A stretch of DNA of 39,769 nucleotides from CAZMFZ01 sp964565665 (GTDB taxonomy: Bacteria > Bacteroidota > Bacteroidia > Cytophagales > UBA9547), in assembly GCA_964565665.1 (NCBI GenBank), contig CAZMFZ010000018.1, forward strand, positions 1-39,769, written 5' to 3'. Positions 16,982 through 25,411 of this stretch are shown here, piece after piece (position 1 is the stretch's first letter; every line of letters begins with the position of its first letter). The position numbers were made by a program, and so were the translations under genes. A model generated the notes under the pieces. That model did no database searches, was not told the origin of the DNA, and was given only the letters and a program-made list of their open reading frames with translations.

Positions 16982-17642
16982 CGCTAGGTGATGGGCGGTA
17001 GCTGAGGTTGAATATTATGCCTATGGTAATTTGTATAAATTGTGAAGGAACATTGTAAGCGTTTGGCAATGGTGAGAATGTATGATTATATTTTAGATTG
17101 GCATTTATAAGCATATTTGGATTTAGATTGTATACAAAGCCGATATTTGGACCAATTCCCAAGCTACTTCTTGAATATGAAAAGCTTTGTAACTGACCTG
17201 TAGCACTTGTGTTCTGGGTAAAAATGTAATTCCCAATATCCAGCCCTAGATAAGGTGAAGATGAACCTTTGAGCAAATAATATTCTGCCATTCCCCCAAA
17301 TTGAACAATAGAATTGGTTTGTCCAAGAATCGGAGGCTTTCCTGACAATAAATTGTAGCCTCCATAGGCACCAATGGCAAATTTGCTATCAAACATATAT
17401 TTAAGATTGACATTCGCCCCTATTCCTGCCGAAATTGTATTAGCCAAAGTGGCTAAAGGAATTGAAAGATTGGCATTGAAAGCGGCCTGCACACCAGAAT
17501 ACCCACTTCCACCTTGTTTGCTTCCAGTATCGAAATTGTAATGAAATTCTTGCTGGGCTACTAACTGGATTGATACAATTAGGGTAATAACTACAATTGA
17601 AAATACGATTTTCAATTGTGAACAGATTTTGTAAATAGACAT
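16971..17642 (-). CDS. Outer-membrane beta-barrel protein
   Basis: A 223-residue protein with a long N-terminal signal segment (residues 1-30, ending QLVAQ). The mature part shows alternating aromatic/hydrophobic beta-strands: FAIGAYGGYNLLSG, GMAEYYLLKGSSSPYLGLDIGNYIF, GIGPNIGFVYNLNPNMLINANLKYN and the terminal ITIGIIFNLSY. Length and pattern match the small OmpW/OmpX-like 'outer membrane beta-barrel' group. The final YRPSPSDEE tail extends past the last strand and overlaps the tsaE start. The function is probably structural or porin-like. A TATATTTG box (17708-17715) lies 66 bases upstream on the same strand. Confidence 0.82.
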   Translation of the reverse strand: MSIYKICSQLKIVFSIVVITLIVSIQLVAQQEFHYNFDTGSKQGGSGYSGVQAAFNANLSIPLATLANTISAGIGANVNLKYMFDSKFAIGAYGGYNLLSGKPPILGQTNSIVQFGGMAEYYLLKGSSSPYLGLDIGNYIFTQNTSATGQLQSFSYSRSSLGIGPNIGFVYNLNPNMLINANLKYNHTFSPLPNAYNVPSQFIQITIGIIFNLSYRPSPSDEE

Positions 17643-17707
17643 ATTCGCCTTATATTGTATGGTATTTTACGAAGTCGATATTTTGCGAATTGAGATTATT
17701 GAACATG

Positions 17708-17715
17708 CAAATATA
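17708..17715 (-). promoter_or_regulatory. Putative -7 box for the beta-barrel/tsaE operon
   Basis: TATATTTG on the minus strand matches TAnnTTTG and lies 66 bases before the start codon at 17642. No TTG is found at the 19-base spacing, so confidence is limited. Confidence 0.4.
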
Positions 17716-17784
17716 ATTTTATTGCGTTCTATTTCGTTTTTTTGTTCTTAACTATTATCATTACCAAACCCTAACTAATTGAAA

Positions 17785-18987
17785 ATGAATATCAAAAAAA
17801 ATCAATTTTTCATAATATCTCTAATTTTAAACGCTCTATTTGCCAATTCCCAAACCATTCTCACAGAAAAAGATGCCGTAGAACTTTCATTGAAAAACAA
17901 TCCGCAAATGAAAGTGGCTGGATTGAAAATTGAAAAACAAGAACGTTTAAAAGGCGCTGCTGTTTCTTTCGACAACCTTGAAATAATTATGCAAGCGCCC
18001 ATTGGTGATGAATTCAGACCCGCAATCTTGCAGAGATTTAATTTCCCTACTGTATATACAAATCAGGTAAAAATTCAAAAAAACAATGTCGAAATTGCCA
18101 GATCTGAGCAAGGTATCACTACCAACAATTTGATTTACAACGTGAGAACTACCTATAATTTTCTTAATTACCTTATTGAGAAATACAAATCCCTTCGCAG
18201 ACAAGATTCAATATTTAATGATATTATAGAAATAAACGATATTAGATATAGAGTAGGTCAGATATCCAATCTCGAAAAAATAAATGGCGAGGCGTATTAT
18301 AAACAAATTCAGTTTAATTTGTTACAAACTGTGGCTGCTGTACAAAATGAAAAAATTCAATTGGCATTGTTGATTGGCAGACCACAAGATACCAGCATTA
18401 CGTCAGGTGGATCTCTAGTTAAAATCCTTGATTATGAAATAAATCAATTGCCCGACAGTAGCTTCAATACCAACCCACTTACACAATATTATCAAAAACA
18501 ATCATTAGCCTCAAAAAGCCTTTTGTCGCTTGAAAAAAACAGAAGATTGCCAGGTTTGGTAGTAGGTTATTTTGATCAGTCGATTTATAAAAACAGTGTT
18601 TATAAATTTCAATTTGGCGTCACGTTGCCTATCTGGTATTGGGCTTATGGCTCAAGAATTGGGGCTGCGAAAAAAGATGTAGAAATAATACAGTCACAAT
18701 CCACATATAACAACTATCAATTGAAAGGGGAATATTCGAAGGTACTATCGCAACTCAGACAATACAGAACGGCTGTTACCTATTTTGAGACTGTGGGCAA
18801 CGACCAATCAAAAGAGATAATAAAATCAGCACGTGAAAGTTATAGATTAGGTAGTATAGGGTATTATATATACTTGCAAAATCTAAATCAGGCTTTTCAA
18901 ATTCAGTTGAATTCGCTCGAAGCACTGAAAAACTACAATCAATCTATTATTTCGCTTCAATATATCTTGGGTGAGCAGAAATATTAA
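17785..18987 (+). CDS. TolC-family outer membrane efflux protein
   Basis: A 400-residue protein with a signal peptide (NQFFIISLILNALFANSQ) and outer-membrane-efflux repeats. The first begins LTEKDAVELSLKNNPQMKVAGLKIEKQ; long helical segments follow in each half (RTTYNFLNYLIEKYKSLRRQD; YRTAVTYFETVGNDQSKEIIKSARESYRLGSIGYYIYLQNLNQAF). The beta-strand PGLVVGYFDQ and the FGVTLPIWYW strand are of the type seen in CusC/CzcC-like proteins. ATG 17785 is chosen over TTG 17779 because it opens the signal peptide. No RND pump or membrane-fusion gene is adjacent, so it is an orphan here and its export partner must be encoded elsewhere. Confidence 0.88.
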   Translation: MNIKKNQFFIISLILNALFANSQTILTEKDAVELSLKNNPQMKVAGLKIEKQERLKGAAVSFDNLEIIMQAPIGDEFRPAILQRFNFPTVYTNQVKIQKNNVEIARSEQGITTNNLIYNVRTTYNFLNYLIEKYKSLRRQDSIFNDIIEINDIRYRVGQISNLEKINGEAYYKQIQFNLLQTVAAVQNEKIQLALLIGRPQDTSITSGGSLVKILDYEINQLPDSSFNTNPLTQYYQKQSLASKSLLSLEKNRRLPGLVVGYFDQSIYKNSVYKFQFGVTLPIWYWAYGSRIGAAKKDVEIIQSQSTYNNYQLKGEYSKVLSQLRQYRTAVTYFETVGNDQSKEIIKSARESYRLGSIGYYIYLQNLNQAFQIQLNSLEALKNYNQSIISLQYILGEQKY

Positions 18988-19075
18988 ATTGATAATAAGG
19001 TTGACTAAAAAATATTTTTTATGCTGAATTATGCTCGACAAATTTTTGTTGTGGTATAAATAAATACAAATAAAT

Positions 19076-19411
19076 ATGGAATGGATTAAGTTAACAGAGG
19101 AGTTTCATTTAGAAGAAATTAAGAAAATTTCTGAGGAGCAACCCGTTTTGATATTTAAGCATAGCACCAATTGCTCAGTAAGTAGCACTGCAAAAAGTAG
19201 GCTTGAGAGAAACTGGAAAGAAAAAGAAGCCAAAAACACCCGCACTTATCATCTTGATTTGATTGCTTATAGGCAAATTTCCAATAAAATAGCCACAGAA
19301 TTTAATGTGAAGCACGAGTCGCCACAAATACTCATTATTAGAAATGGGAAATCAATATACAATGCTTCTCACTTGGGTATAAGTTTTGATGGTGTAAAAA
19401 GCAATATATGA
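19076..19411 (+). CDS. ytxJ: YtxJ/BrxC-like monothiol bacilliredoxin-type protein
   Basis: A 111-residue cytoplasmic thioredoxin-fold protein of the YtxJ/BrxC family, which in Firmicutes removes bacillithiol from proteins. The active site is in FKHSTNCSVSSTA with one Cys in a C-x-x-S arrangement (family form TCPIS). The HESPQILIIRNGKSIYNASHLGIS segment carries the cis-Pro and the NG turn of the fold. There is no second Cys, so a monothiol mechanism is expected. It follows the TolC gene by 88 bases and is closed by a strong terminator. Bacillithiol use in this organism is plausible but not shown by the window. Confidence 0.88.
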   Translation: MEWIKLTEEFHLEEIKKISEEQPVLIFKHSTNCSVSSTAKSRLERNWKEKEAKNTRTYHLDLIAYRQISNKIATEFNVKHESPQILIIRNGKSIYNASHLGISFDGVKSNI

Positions 19412-19422
19412 ATTTTAAAGTA

Positions 19423-19465
19423 CCAAAAAAGCCATTCAAATTTTGAAATTGAATGGCTTTTTTGG
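19423..19465. terminator. Bidirectional intrinsic terminator
   Basis: A perfect 17-bp stem (19423-19439 with 19449-19465) with A6 on one side and T6 on the other encloses a 9-base loop. It separates the convergent genes ending at 19411 and 19488 and can serve both. Confidence 0.88.
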
Positions 19466-19487
19466 TTTTAACTAAATGAGTAGTGAA

Positions 19488-19925
19488 TTAGTTTTTCGGC
19501 TCTGTAGCATTGTTGGGTTGCGTTGCCGGAGTGTCAGGAGGTGTCACATTACATACAATAGAAACTTGCGATTGTGCACTTTTCCCGTTTGAAAACACTG
19601 TAATAACTTTATTTTGTTGTCCCATTTTACCTGCACTGTTAAATGTAGCGGTAATTTCAGCCGATTTTCCGGGTGCTAAAGGCTCCTTTGGCCATGCAGG
19701 CACTGTGCAACCACAAGTAGTAGCCACGTTTGAAAGTATCAATGGCCCCTTACCCGTATTTTTATATTTGAATGTAGCTGTAACAACTTGACCTTGCTTG
19801 ATCTCACCAAAATCAAAAGTTGATTTTTCAAAAGAGATATCTGCTTGAGGCTCGGAAGGTGCCTGTGCATTCGCTACAAATGCTGCAAGCAAAAACGACA
19901 ATACTAAAACTACTATTTTTTTCAT
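19488..19925 (-). CDS. DUF1573 exported protein
   Basis: A 145-residue exported protein: signal peptide MKKIVVLVLSFLLAAFVANAQ, then a single DUF1573 (immunoglobulin-like, MSP/ASPM-like) domain. Signature elements are ISFEKSTFDFGEIKQGQ, ATFKYKNTGKGPLILSNV, TTCGCTVPAWPKEPLAPGKS and ATFNSAGKMGQQNKVITV. A short Pro/Thr/Asn-rich tail ends the protein. The exact role is unknown; these proteins are abundant in the periplasm of this phylum. It is monocistronic: a good promoter lies just upstream and a terminator follows. Confidence 0.92.
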   Translation of the reverse strand: MKKIVVLVLSFLLAAFVANAQAPSEPQADISFEKSTFDFGEIKQGQVVTATFKYKNTGKGPLILSNVATTCGCTVPAWPKEPLAPGKSAEITATFNSAGKMGQQNKVITVFSNGKSAQSQVSIVCNVTPPDTPATQPNNATEPKN

Positions 19926-19951
19926 TTTTTGGGAAAGTTTAAAATCAACTT

Positions 19952-19981
19952 TAAAACTAAATCTAAAAAAGATAAGTTCAA
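19952..19981 (-). promoter_or_regulatory. Promoter of the DUF1573 gene
   Basis: On the minus strand TTG (19979-19981) and TAGTTTTA (19952-19959; 7 of 8 to TAnnTTTG) are separated by 19 bases, the same spacing as at the desaturase promoter. The ATG is at 19925. Confidence 0.5.
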
Positions 19982-20043
19982 AACCTTATTTCAATGAATT
20001 TTCGATTTATAAAAGCATTTGGTTGCAATTCTTGAAATTTACT

Positions 20044-20532
20044 TTACAAGTTGTTCAAAAAAGCCGTCCATTCAGGCTGTTTCTCGGCATTGTAAAATCT
20101 GGCTGGAGTAGTTAAGCATTTAAAATTTACGTTTTTAAGTTCGCAATATTACTCTATTTCCCCAATTCTAAATTTCATATTAGGTATTCCAGAAAAACTT
20201 CTTCTGGTAAAACAAACCCTTTTAATATTGGGTAATTTCTCAATTTCTGCTACTACATCTCTCCAAACAATCTCTTTATTATCAAGGTAATCGTCATTGT
20301 AATTTGAAGCGTCTTCTACCACTATCTCAGAAATTAAATCAATAAAATCAATTTTCATTTTTTGAATAAATGAAACCTTTTCAGCCTTTAAGCTCCGTTT
20401 CAATGAGCGTTCGCCAAATGCAATTGGTAGCAGTGCCCAAAGGAAATTTCTTATTCTTCCATAAAAGAAATCAGCTTGATTTTCAGGCGTTTCAGGGTTG
20501 AATGTACCTATTATTAAAGTCTCTGTTGAGCA
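20044..20532 (-). pseudogene. Uracil-DNA-glycosylase-like gene with in-frame stop
   Basis: One frame reads as a single protein family from 20532 down to the TAA at 20044-20046: LIIGTFNPETPENQADFFYG, then RNFLWALLPIAFGERSLK, KRVCFTRRSFSGIPN, and finally a C-terminal block CLTTPARFYNAEKQPEWTAF. This order resembles small uracil-DNA-glycosylase-superfamily proteins (GxFNP near the N terminus and an S/TPAR..N motif near the C terminus). A TAA (20149-20151) interrupts the frame between GEIE and YCELKN. At the 5' side a TAA (20533-20535) precedes the conserved GTFNP strand, and no usable start precedes that strand. The gene is therefore broken at least once, probably twice. A sequencing error could mimic the internal stop. 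Confidence 0.65.
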
Positions 20533-20612
20533 TTAATTTGATAATGTTTAGATTATATGTGCTCTAGCAACCACTTTTGGGGCAACGCGTTTTGGAAACC
20601 GTCTATACTAGT

Positions 20613-21047
20613 TTAAAAGCCTGCCTCCACTTTTTTCACAAGTCTAAAAATATTCAAGTCTTTTTCATGGATGTATTCCATTTTATCCATGATATTTCGG
20701 ACCATCATCAATCCCATTTTGCCTTTTGCTTTTTCTTTTATTAATTGACTAATAGAGGGTTCTTGGTAGGCATTGTAATCAAACTCCTTGCCTTTGTCTT
20801 TAATTTCTACAAAAACCTCTCCCTTTTTAAGTTTCAAAAAAATATCAATAAAAGAATTAGGATTTTGGGAATTGCTATGAATGATAGAATTGCTACAAAC
20901 TTCATCTACCGCGAGTACTATCATTTCTGTATCTCGGATATTAATGTTTGACTTTAAAAGGCTTTTCTCTACAAAATTTCTGATTTTTTTCAGGTTTTGA
21001 ACAGAACAAAAAGTGGTATAGTGGTTGGTAATCGAGCTATTAAACAT
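20613..21047 (-). CDS. RsbW-type anti-sigma factor kinase / ATP-binding protein
   Basis: A 144-residue GHKL-type ATPase of the RsbW/SpoIIAB class. N-box: VDEVCSNSIIHSN with E49 and N53. G1 region: EIKDKGKEFD with D84 and G86. G2 region: GKMGLMMVRNIMD from residue 109. Such kinases bind and inhibit a sigma factor or output protein and phosphorylate a STAS antagonist on serine. The gene overlaps the upstream STAS gene by 8 bases, which supports a partner-switching pair. No sigma factor or PP2C phosphatase lies nearby, so the output is unknown. Confidence 0.9.
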   Translation of the reverse strand: MFNSSITNHYTTFCSVQNLKKIRNFVEKSLLKSNINIRDTEMIVLAVDEVCSNSIIHSNSQNPNSFIDIFLKLKKGEVFVEIKDKGKEFDYNAYQEPSISQLIKEKAKGKMGLMMVRNIMDKMEYIHEKDLNIFRLVKKVEAGF

Positions 21048-21360
21048 TCGGTAACTTCTCTATAATATGCAGTAGCTTGGTAAGCCCCAAAATATTAAGC
21101 GTGTTAAGTATTTTATCTTTTACGTGAAGCAAAGCAAAATAAATATTATCTTTTTCAAACTCTGCAAGATATGAAATAAACACCCCTAAGCCTGAAGAAG
21201 ACACATAATTAAGCTTCTTGCAGTTTATTACGATGCTTTTCTCGTTTAGTTCTAACGCTTGTTTAATAGCAGTATCTAATTGTAGTGCAGAGCTGGCATC
21301 TAAATCACCATCAATAGAAATGATATAAAAAATATTTTCCTTTAAAGTACTGATAATCAT
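21040..21360 (-). CDS. STAS-domain anti-sigma factor antagonist (RsbV type)
   Basis: A 106-residue cytoplasmic STAS protein. Signatures are FYIISIDGDLDASSALQLD at the N terminus, and IVINCKKLNYVSSSGLGVFI, where the middle serine (S55) is the expected phosphorylation site (family: DSSGLG; the Asp is Ser here). The ATG at 21360 is preferred over a TTG four codons upstream. It overlaps the kinase gene by 8 bases and lies 53 bases after the ABC-F gene in the same orientation. Together with the kinase it forms a minimal partner switch. Confidence 0.9.
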   Translation of the reverse strand: MIISTLKENIFYIISIDGDLDASSALQLDTAIKQALELNEKSIVINCKKLNYVSSSGLGVFISYLAEFEKDNIYFALLHVKDKILNTLNILGLTKLLHIIEKLPNV

Positions 21361-21413
21361 ATAGTTAGTCAAAAATAGTTTATAAATCTAGCTAATAAAC
21401 GATATTCTGTTTA

Positions 21414-23351
21414 TTAGGCCGTATCTTTTTCTAATGCACCAATTTCTTCTGCAAGCAAATCCCACTCATATTGTTTTTCCTCAGCTATTTTTTTGAGCTT
21501 TGCATATTCAATATTAATACCTTTCAACTTCTCTTGATTTTCAAATATTTCTGATTTAGCCATTTCAGCTTCTTTAGCTTTAATCTTAGCTTCGTAGTCT
21601 CCTATTTCATTTTCCAATCTTTCCAACTTTTGTGTAGCAGATTTAAGCTTCTTTTCAGCTTCTTTCCCATCATTTACTGAAGTTGTCGAAGTTTGTTTCT
21701 TGGGTTCAACATTTGGTTGGGCAATTGGTTTCACACCTTCCACTTTCAATTTTTCATCTCTTTCAGTTCTCCAAGTTACGTATTCATCATAAGTACCAGG
21801 ATATTCTTTTATCTCATAATTTTCAATATACCAAATTTTAGTAGCGGTATTGGCCACAAATTCCCTATCGTGGCTTACCAGCACGACAGTGCCTTGATAT
21901 TGCTGTAGTGCTTGTGTCAAAATATTAACTGAAGCTATATCTAAGTGGTTGGTTGGCTCATCTAATAACAGAAAATTGGCTTCCGAAATCAAGGTTTTGG
22001 CCATTGCTACCCGAGATTTTTCACCACCGGACAATACTTTTATTTTCTTGTATACATCGTCTCCTGCGAATAAAAAGCAACCCAAAATGGTTCTCAATTC
22101 AACTTCAAGTTTTGCACTTCCGGCTTGTTTAAGTTCTTCAATTATTTCATTATTCAAGTTTAATGCTTCCATTTGATGCTGTGCGAAAAATGAAGGAATT
22201 ACATTATACCCTTCCTCTCTAAAGCCATCTATAGCTTCTTGACCTGCAATTATCCTCAATAAAGTAGATTTTCCTTTACCGTTTGCCCCAATCAAAGCTA
22301 TTTTATCGCCTCTTTCTATTTGTGCAGTGGCTTTTTTTAATATTTGAAGCGGTCCATAAGCTTTTGAAATATTTTCCAATTTCAAGATTGTTCTGCCTGG
22401 TTGGGTGGTGAAATTGAATTTGAAAAACACTTTCACATTATCTTCTTCTACATCGTCAATTTTCTCTAACCTGTTCAATGCTTTTACTCTTGATTGCACT
22501 TGCGAGGCTTTAGAAGCTTTGGCTTTGAATCGCTCAATAAATCGTTCGGTCTGGCGGATTTGCGATTGTTGATTTTCAAATGCACCGCGTTGTATTTCTT
22601 GTCTCAAAGCTTTTTCTTCCAAGAAAAACTCATAATTTCCTTCATATCTATTGAGCTGGGAATTGGTAACTTCTACGGTAACATTAGTACAATTGTCGAG
22701 AAATTGCTTATCGTGAGATACAATTACTACTGCACCTTCATATTCTGTGAGATAATTTTCTACCCATTCAATTGAAGGCAGATCTAAATGGTTGGTGGGC
22801 TCATCTAACAATAATAATGATGGTTTTTGAAGCAAAATTTTGGCAAGCATTACTCGCATTCTCCATCCACCAGAAAAAGTTTTAAGTGGCTTTTTTAACT
22901 GTTCGGTGGTAAATCCTAGCCCTTCTAGTATAGATTCGGCTTGCGATTGTATGGTGTAGCCATCGAGCATACCAAATTCATCTTGCAGATTGGCCAGCTT
23001 ATCTAGCAATTCGTCTTTATAACTATGCTCCATTTCATGAAGCACTTTCTCAATTTGTTCTTGTAAATATAGTTGTCTCTCAAAAGCTTGCATAGCTACG
23101 TGGAGTATACTTTCCTCACTTTCGTAGGAAAGCAAATCTTGATTTAAGAACCCCAATGTGCAGTCGCTTGCTTTGGAAATATCACCTTTGTCTGGCTTAT
23201 ATTCACCTACAATTAGCCTCAATAAAGTAGATTTTCCTGTTCCGTTTTTGCCAATCAAGCCAATTTTATCTTTTGGTTTGATATGGAGTGAAGCATTTTC
23301 ATATAAGGCTCGGCTGCCTAGGTAATAGGAGAGATTATTGATAGATAACAT
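21414..23351 (-). CDS. ABC-F family ATPase (Uup/YheS-like)
   Basis: A 645-residue soluble protein with two ABC ATPase domains and no membrane segments. Domain 1: Walker A GKNGTGKST (34-42), signature SGGWRMRVMLAKILL, Walker B LLLDEPTNHLDL. Domain 2: Walker A GANGKGKST, signature LSGGEKSRVAMAKTL, Walker B LLLDEPTNHLDI. The interdomain linker (P-site tRNA interaction motif region, around YEFFLEEKALRQEIQRGAFE) is present. After domain 2 comes a charged coiled-coil tail (KKLKSATQKLERLENEIGDY). ABC-F proteins act on ribosomes in translation rescue or quality control; some give antibiotic resistance. Housekeeping is more likely here, since no resistance context is visible. Confidence 0.94.
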   Translation of the reverse strand: MLSINNLSYYLGSRALYENASLHIKPKDKIGLIGKNGTGKSTLLRLIVGEYKPDKGDISKASDCTLGFLNQDLLSYESEESILHVAMQAFERQLYLQEQIEKVLHEMEHSYKDELLDKLANLQDEFGMLDGYTIQSQAESILEGLGFTTEQLKKPLKTFSGGWRMRVMLAKILLQKPSLLLLDEPTNHLDLPSIEWVENYLTEYEGAVVIVSHDKQFLDNCTNVTVEVTNSQLNRYEGNYEFFLEEKALRQEIQRGAFENQQSQIRQTERFIERFKAKASKASQVQSRVKALNRLEKIDDVEEDNVKVFFKFNFTTQPGRTILKLENISKAYGPLQILKKATAQIERGDKIALIGANGKGKSTLLRIIAGQEAIDGFREEGYNVIPSFFAQHQMEALNLNNEIIEELKQAGSAKLEVELRTILGCFLFAGDDVYKKIKVLSGGEKSRVAMAKTLISEANFLLLDEPTNHLDIASVNILTQALQQYQGTVVLVSHDREFVANTATKIWYIENYEIKEYPGTYDEYVTWRTERDEKLKVEGVKPIAQPNVEPKKQTSTTSVNDGKEAEKKLKSATQKLERLENEIGDYEAKIKAKEAEMAKSEIFENQEKLKGINIEYAKLKKIAEEKQYEWDLLAEEIGALEKDTA

Positions 23352-23486
23352 ACCACAAAAATAAGCAAATCAACTTTAATTTTTTGAATTTAATAAGACT
23401 GGAAAGTGGTTTGGTGAATAATTAATTGTTAATTTTATATTTATTCATAGTAAAATACAGCTTGTCATTGCTTTTATTTGTCCCAA

Positions 23487-23975
23487 ATGAAATTAAATAT
23501 TGTATACATAATTTCTATTCTATTGGTATTTTCGGTTGCAACAGTGTCGAATGCACAAAAAAGAATAGAAATTATTAAACTTGGAAATCTTTTTGATAAA
23601 ATAGAAAAAAATAATGATACCGTGTATGTTGTGAACTTTTGGGCAACATGGTGCGGTCCTTGCGTGAAAGAGCTTCCTGATTTCGAACAATTAAATATGC
23701 TTTATAAATCGAAAAAAATGAAAATGCTGTTGGTGAGCATTGATTTTAAAAGTGAAATTGGCAAGGTGAGAAACTTTGTCAATAAGAAAATGATAGAATC
23801 GGAGGTAGTGCTGCTTGATGAACCCAAATACAATGAATGGATAGATAAAATAGATGCAAATTGGGAAGGACAAATACCTGTTACCCTGTTTTATAAGAAC
23901 AAGCAGAAAATGCAATTTATAAATAAACAAACCGATTTTGAACAGTTAGAAAAGATTTTGAAACCCTTACTTTAA
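23487..23975 (+). CDS. TlpA-like periplasmic thiol-disulfide protein
   Basis: A 162-residue exported thioredoxin-fold protein. The signal peptide is residues 1-24 (VYIISILLVFSVATVSNAQ). The active site is FWATWCGPCVKELP (C56 and C59), and a cis-Pro lies in GQIPVTLFY. ATG 23487 is preferred to TTG 23478. The protein has the compact TlpA/ResA layout without an extra domain, so it is probably a periplasmic disulfide reductase. It lies 35 bases upstream of a second thioredoxin-fold gene in the same direction; both probably form an operon for envelope redox work. Confidence 0.9.
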   Translation: MKLNIVYIISILLVFSVATVSNAQKRIEIIKLGNLFDKIEKNNDTVYVVNFWATWCGPCVKELPDFEQLNMLYKSKKMKMLLVSIDFKSEIGKVRNFVNKKMIESEVVLLDEPKYNEWIDKIDANWEGQIPVTLFYKNKQKMQFINKQTDFEQLEKILKPLL

Positions 23976-24010
23976 TTTTACTCATATACAAACCTCAATT
24001 CAACTTAAAA

Positions 24011-24616
24011 ATGAAAAACTTAAGACAAACATTTATCGCATTATTGGCATTTGCCTCTTTGCAAATTTTCGCACAAGGCTATAAACCTGGTGATGTAGCT
24101 ACCGACTTTTCTTTGAAAAACATTGACGGAAAAAATGTTTCTTTGAAAGACTTTAAAGATGCCAAAGGTGTAATTGTGATATTTACTTGCAATCACTGTC
24201 CGTTTGCCGTGCTGTATGAAGATAGAATCGTAGCCATCAATAATAAATACGCCTCTCAGGGATTTCCAGTAGTAGCAATCAACCCCAACGATGTAAGCAA
24301 GGAGCCGGCAGATTCATTTGAAAACATGCAAAAAAGGGCAAAAGAAAAGAATTTTACCTTCCCTTATTTGGTAGATGAAACCCAAAAAATAGCTATAACC
24401 TACGGAGCTACCCGCACCCCACATGTATATTTGCTTAAAAAATCGGGTGATATATTTACTGTAGAATTTATAGGAGCTATAGACGATAATGCTCAAGATG
24501 CCACAGCTGCTAAAGATAAATTTCTAGAAAATGCCATAGAAGAATTGAAAGCTGGCAAAACAGTAACCAATAAATCTGTAAAAGCTATAGGTTGCACCAT
24601 TAAGTGGAAATCGTAA
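24011..24616 (+). CDS. Redoxin/AhpC-TSA family exported protein
   Basis: A 201-residue exported protein of the AhpC/TSA/redoxin family with a signal peptide ending IFAQ (residue 21-22). The redox centre is FTCNHCPFAVLYEDR (C60-x-x-C63), followed by VVAINPNDVSKEPADSFENM and the cis-Pro motif GATRTPHVYLL. The CNHC form is common in the 'thioredoxin family protein' clade found in this phylum, in which a hydrophobic helix follows the second Cys. The terminal KAIGCTIKW adds a possible third Cys. It is the second gene of the pair with the TlpA-like protein, and a hairpin terminator follows. Confidence 0.9.
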   Translation: MKNLRQTFIALLAFASLQIFAQGYKPGDVATDFSLKNIDGKNVSLKDFKDAKGVIVIFTCNHCPFAVLYEDRIVAINNKYASQGFPVVAINPNDVSKEPADSFENMQKRAKEKNFTFPYLVDETQKIAITYGATRTPHVYLLKKSGDIFTVEFIGAIDDNAQDATAAKDKFLENAIEELKAGKTVTNKSVKAIGCTIKWKS

Positions 24617-24622
24617 ATATCT

Positions 24623-24660
24623 AGCAACGAAAAGAGTTTATTTAATCCCTTTTCGTTGCT
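24623..24660 (+). terminator. Intrinsic terminator-like hairpin
   Basis: A 12-bp stem (24623-24634 with 24649-24660, AGCAACGAAAAG and its complement) lies 7 bases after the redoxin stop. The following sequence is A-rich rather than T-rich, so termination efficiency is uncertain. Confidence 0.5.
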
Positions 24661-24747
24661 AAAATAAGATAGGCTAAAGCTGCCTTTAAATCAAAAAATT
24701 AAAATTTGAAATGATTATAGCTATAACCCTAAATAATGGCGAATAAA

Positions 24748-25170
24748 TTATTCACCATTTACGGTAATTGTTATTTTTCTGTTAGATGGCGGATTGTTTC
24801 TGTGTTCGCACAAGTAAATTCCTTGCCAAGTACCCAAGCCCAACTTGCCATTGGTAATAGGAATTGTTAATGAACCACCTAAAATTGAGGCTTTCAAGTG
24901 AGCCGTCATATTATCGGGTTGGTCTGAATTGTGTTTATAATAGGTAGCATCTTGTGGCACCATCACATTAAAATGGCTTTCAAAATCTTCTCTTACAGTC
25001 GGGTCTGTTTGTTCGTTGATAGTTAAGCTGGCAGTAGAATGGTGAATAAATATATGACAGATGCCCACTTTTACTTTTGAAATACTTTCAAGCTCTGCTT
25101 TTATTTCTTTCGTAATCAGGTGAAAACCTCTGCCAAAAGTAGGCAGCCTAAAAGTTTTTTGATACCACAT
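24748..25170 (-). CDS. YjbQ family (UPF0047) protein
   Basis: A 140-residue protein of the YjbQ/UPF0047 family. The conserved HHSTASLTINE motif (43-53) and the terminal LGTWQGIYLCEHR block (metal/ligand pocket residues) are intact, as is the central HFNVMVPQDATYYKHN. Members can rescue thiE mutants weakly (secondary thiamine-phosphate synthase activity), but the natural role is unclear. It is monocistronic and converges on the redoxin operon. Length is typical. Confidence 0.92.
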   Translation of the reverse strand: MWYQKTFRLPTFGRGFHLITKEIKAELESISKVKVGICHIFIHHSTASLTINEQTDPTVREDFESHFNVMVPQDATYYKHNSDQPDNMTAHLKASILGGSLTIPITNGKLGLGTWQGIYLCEHRNNPPSNRKITITVNGE

Positions 25171-25411
25171 AGATTTTGTTATAAATTATCTGCTGCTAAG
25201 TTATTAATTTTTAGTTTATATACTGCAATAGTACTAATTTGATACATTAATTTATTGAAAAGTGATAATATTGATTTACATTTCCCAATCATTGAGGCTT
25301 TGAAAATACATAAAAATAATTATACATAACAATTCTACTATTTATTTTCATTTTATTTAGTGTCTGAAATGAATTGGTGTTATAAAAACTACAATCACAA
25401 AACCGCATACT

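Noticed and set aside
21392..21417. Inverted repeat CTAATAAAC..GTTTATTAG between the ABC-F and STAS genes as a terminator
   Set aside because: The 9-bp stem is A/T-rich with no T-run after it, and the genes on both sides are on the same strand, so it may be incidental.
24736..24757. Near-palindrome over the yjbQ stop codon
   Set aside because: One mismatch and AT-rich arms, with no T-tract; weak evidence for a terminator.
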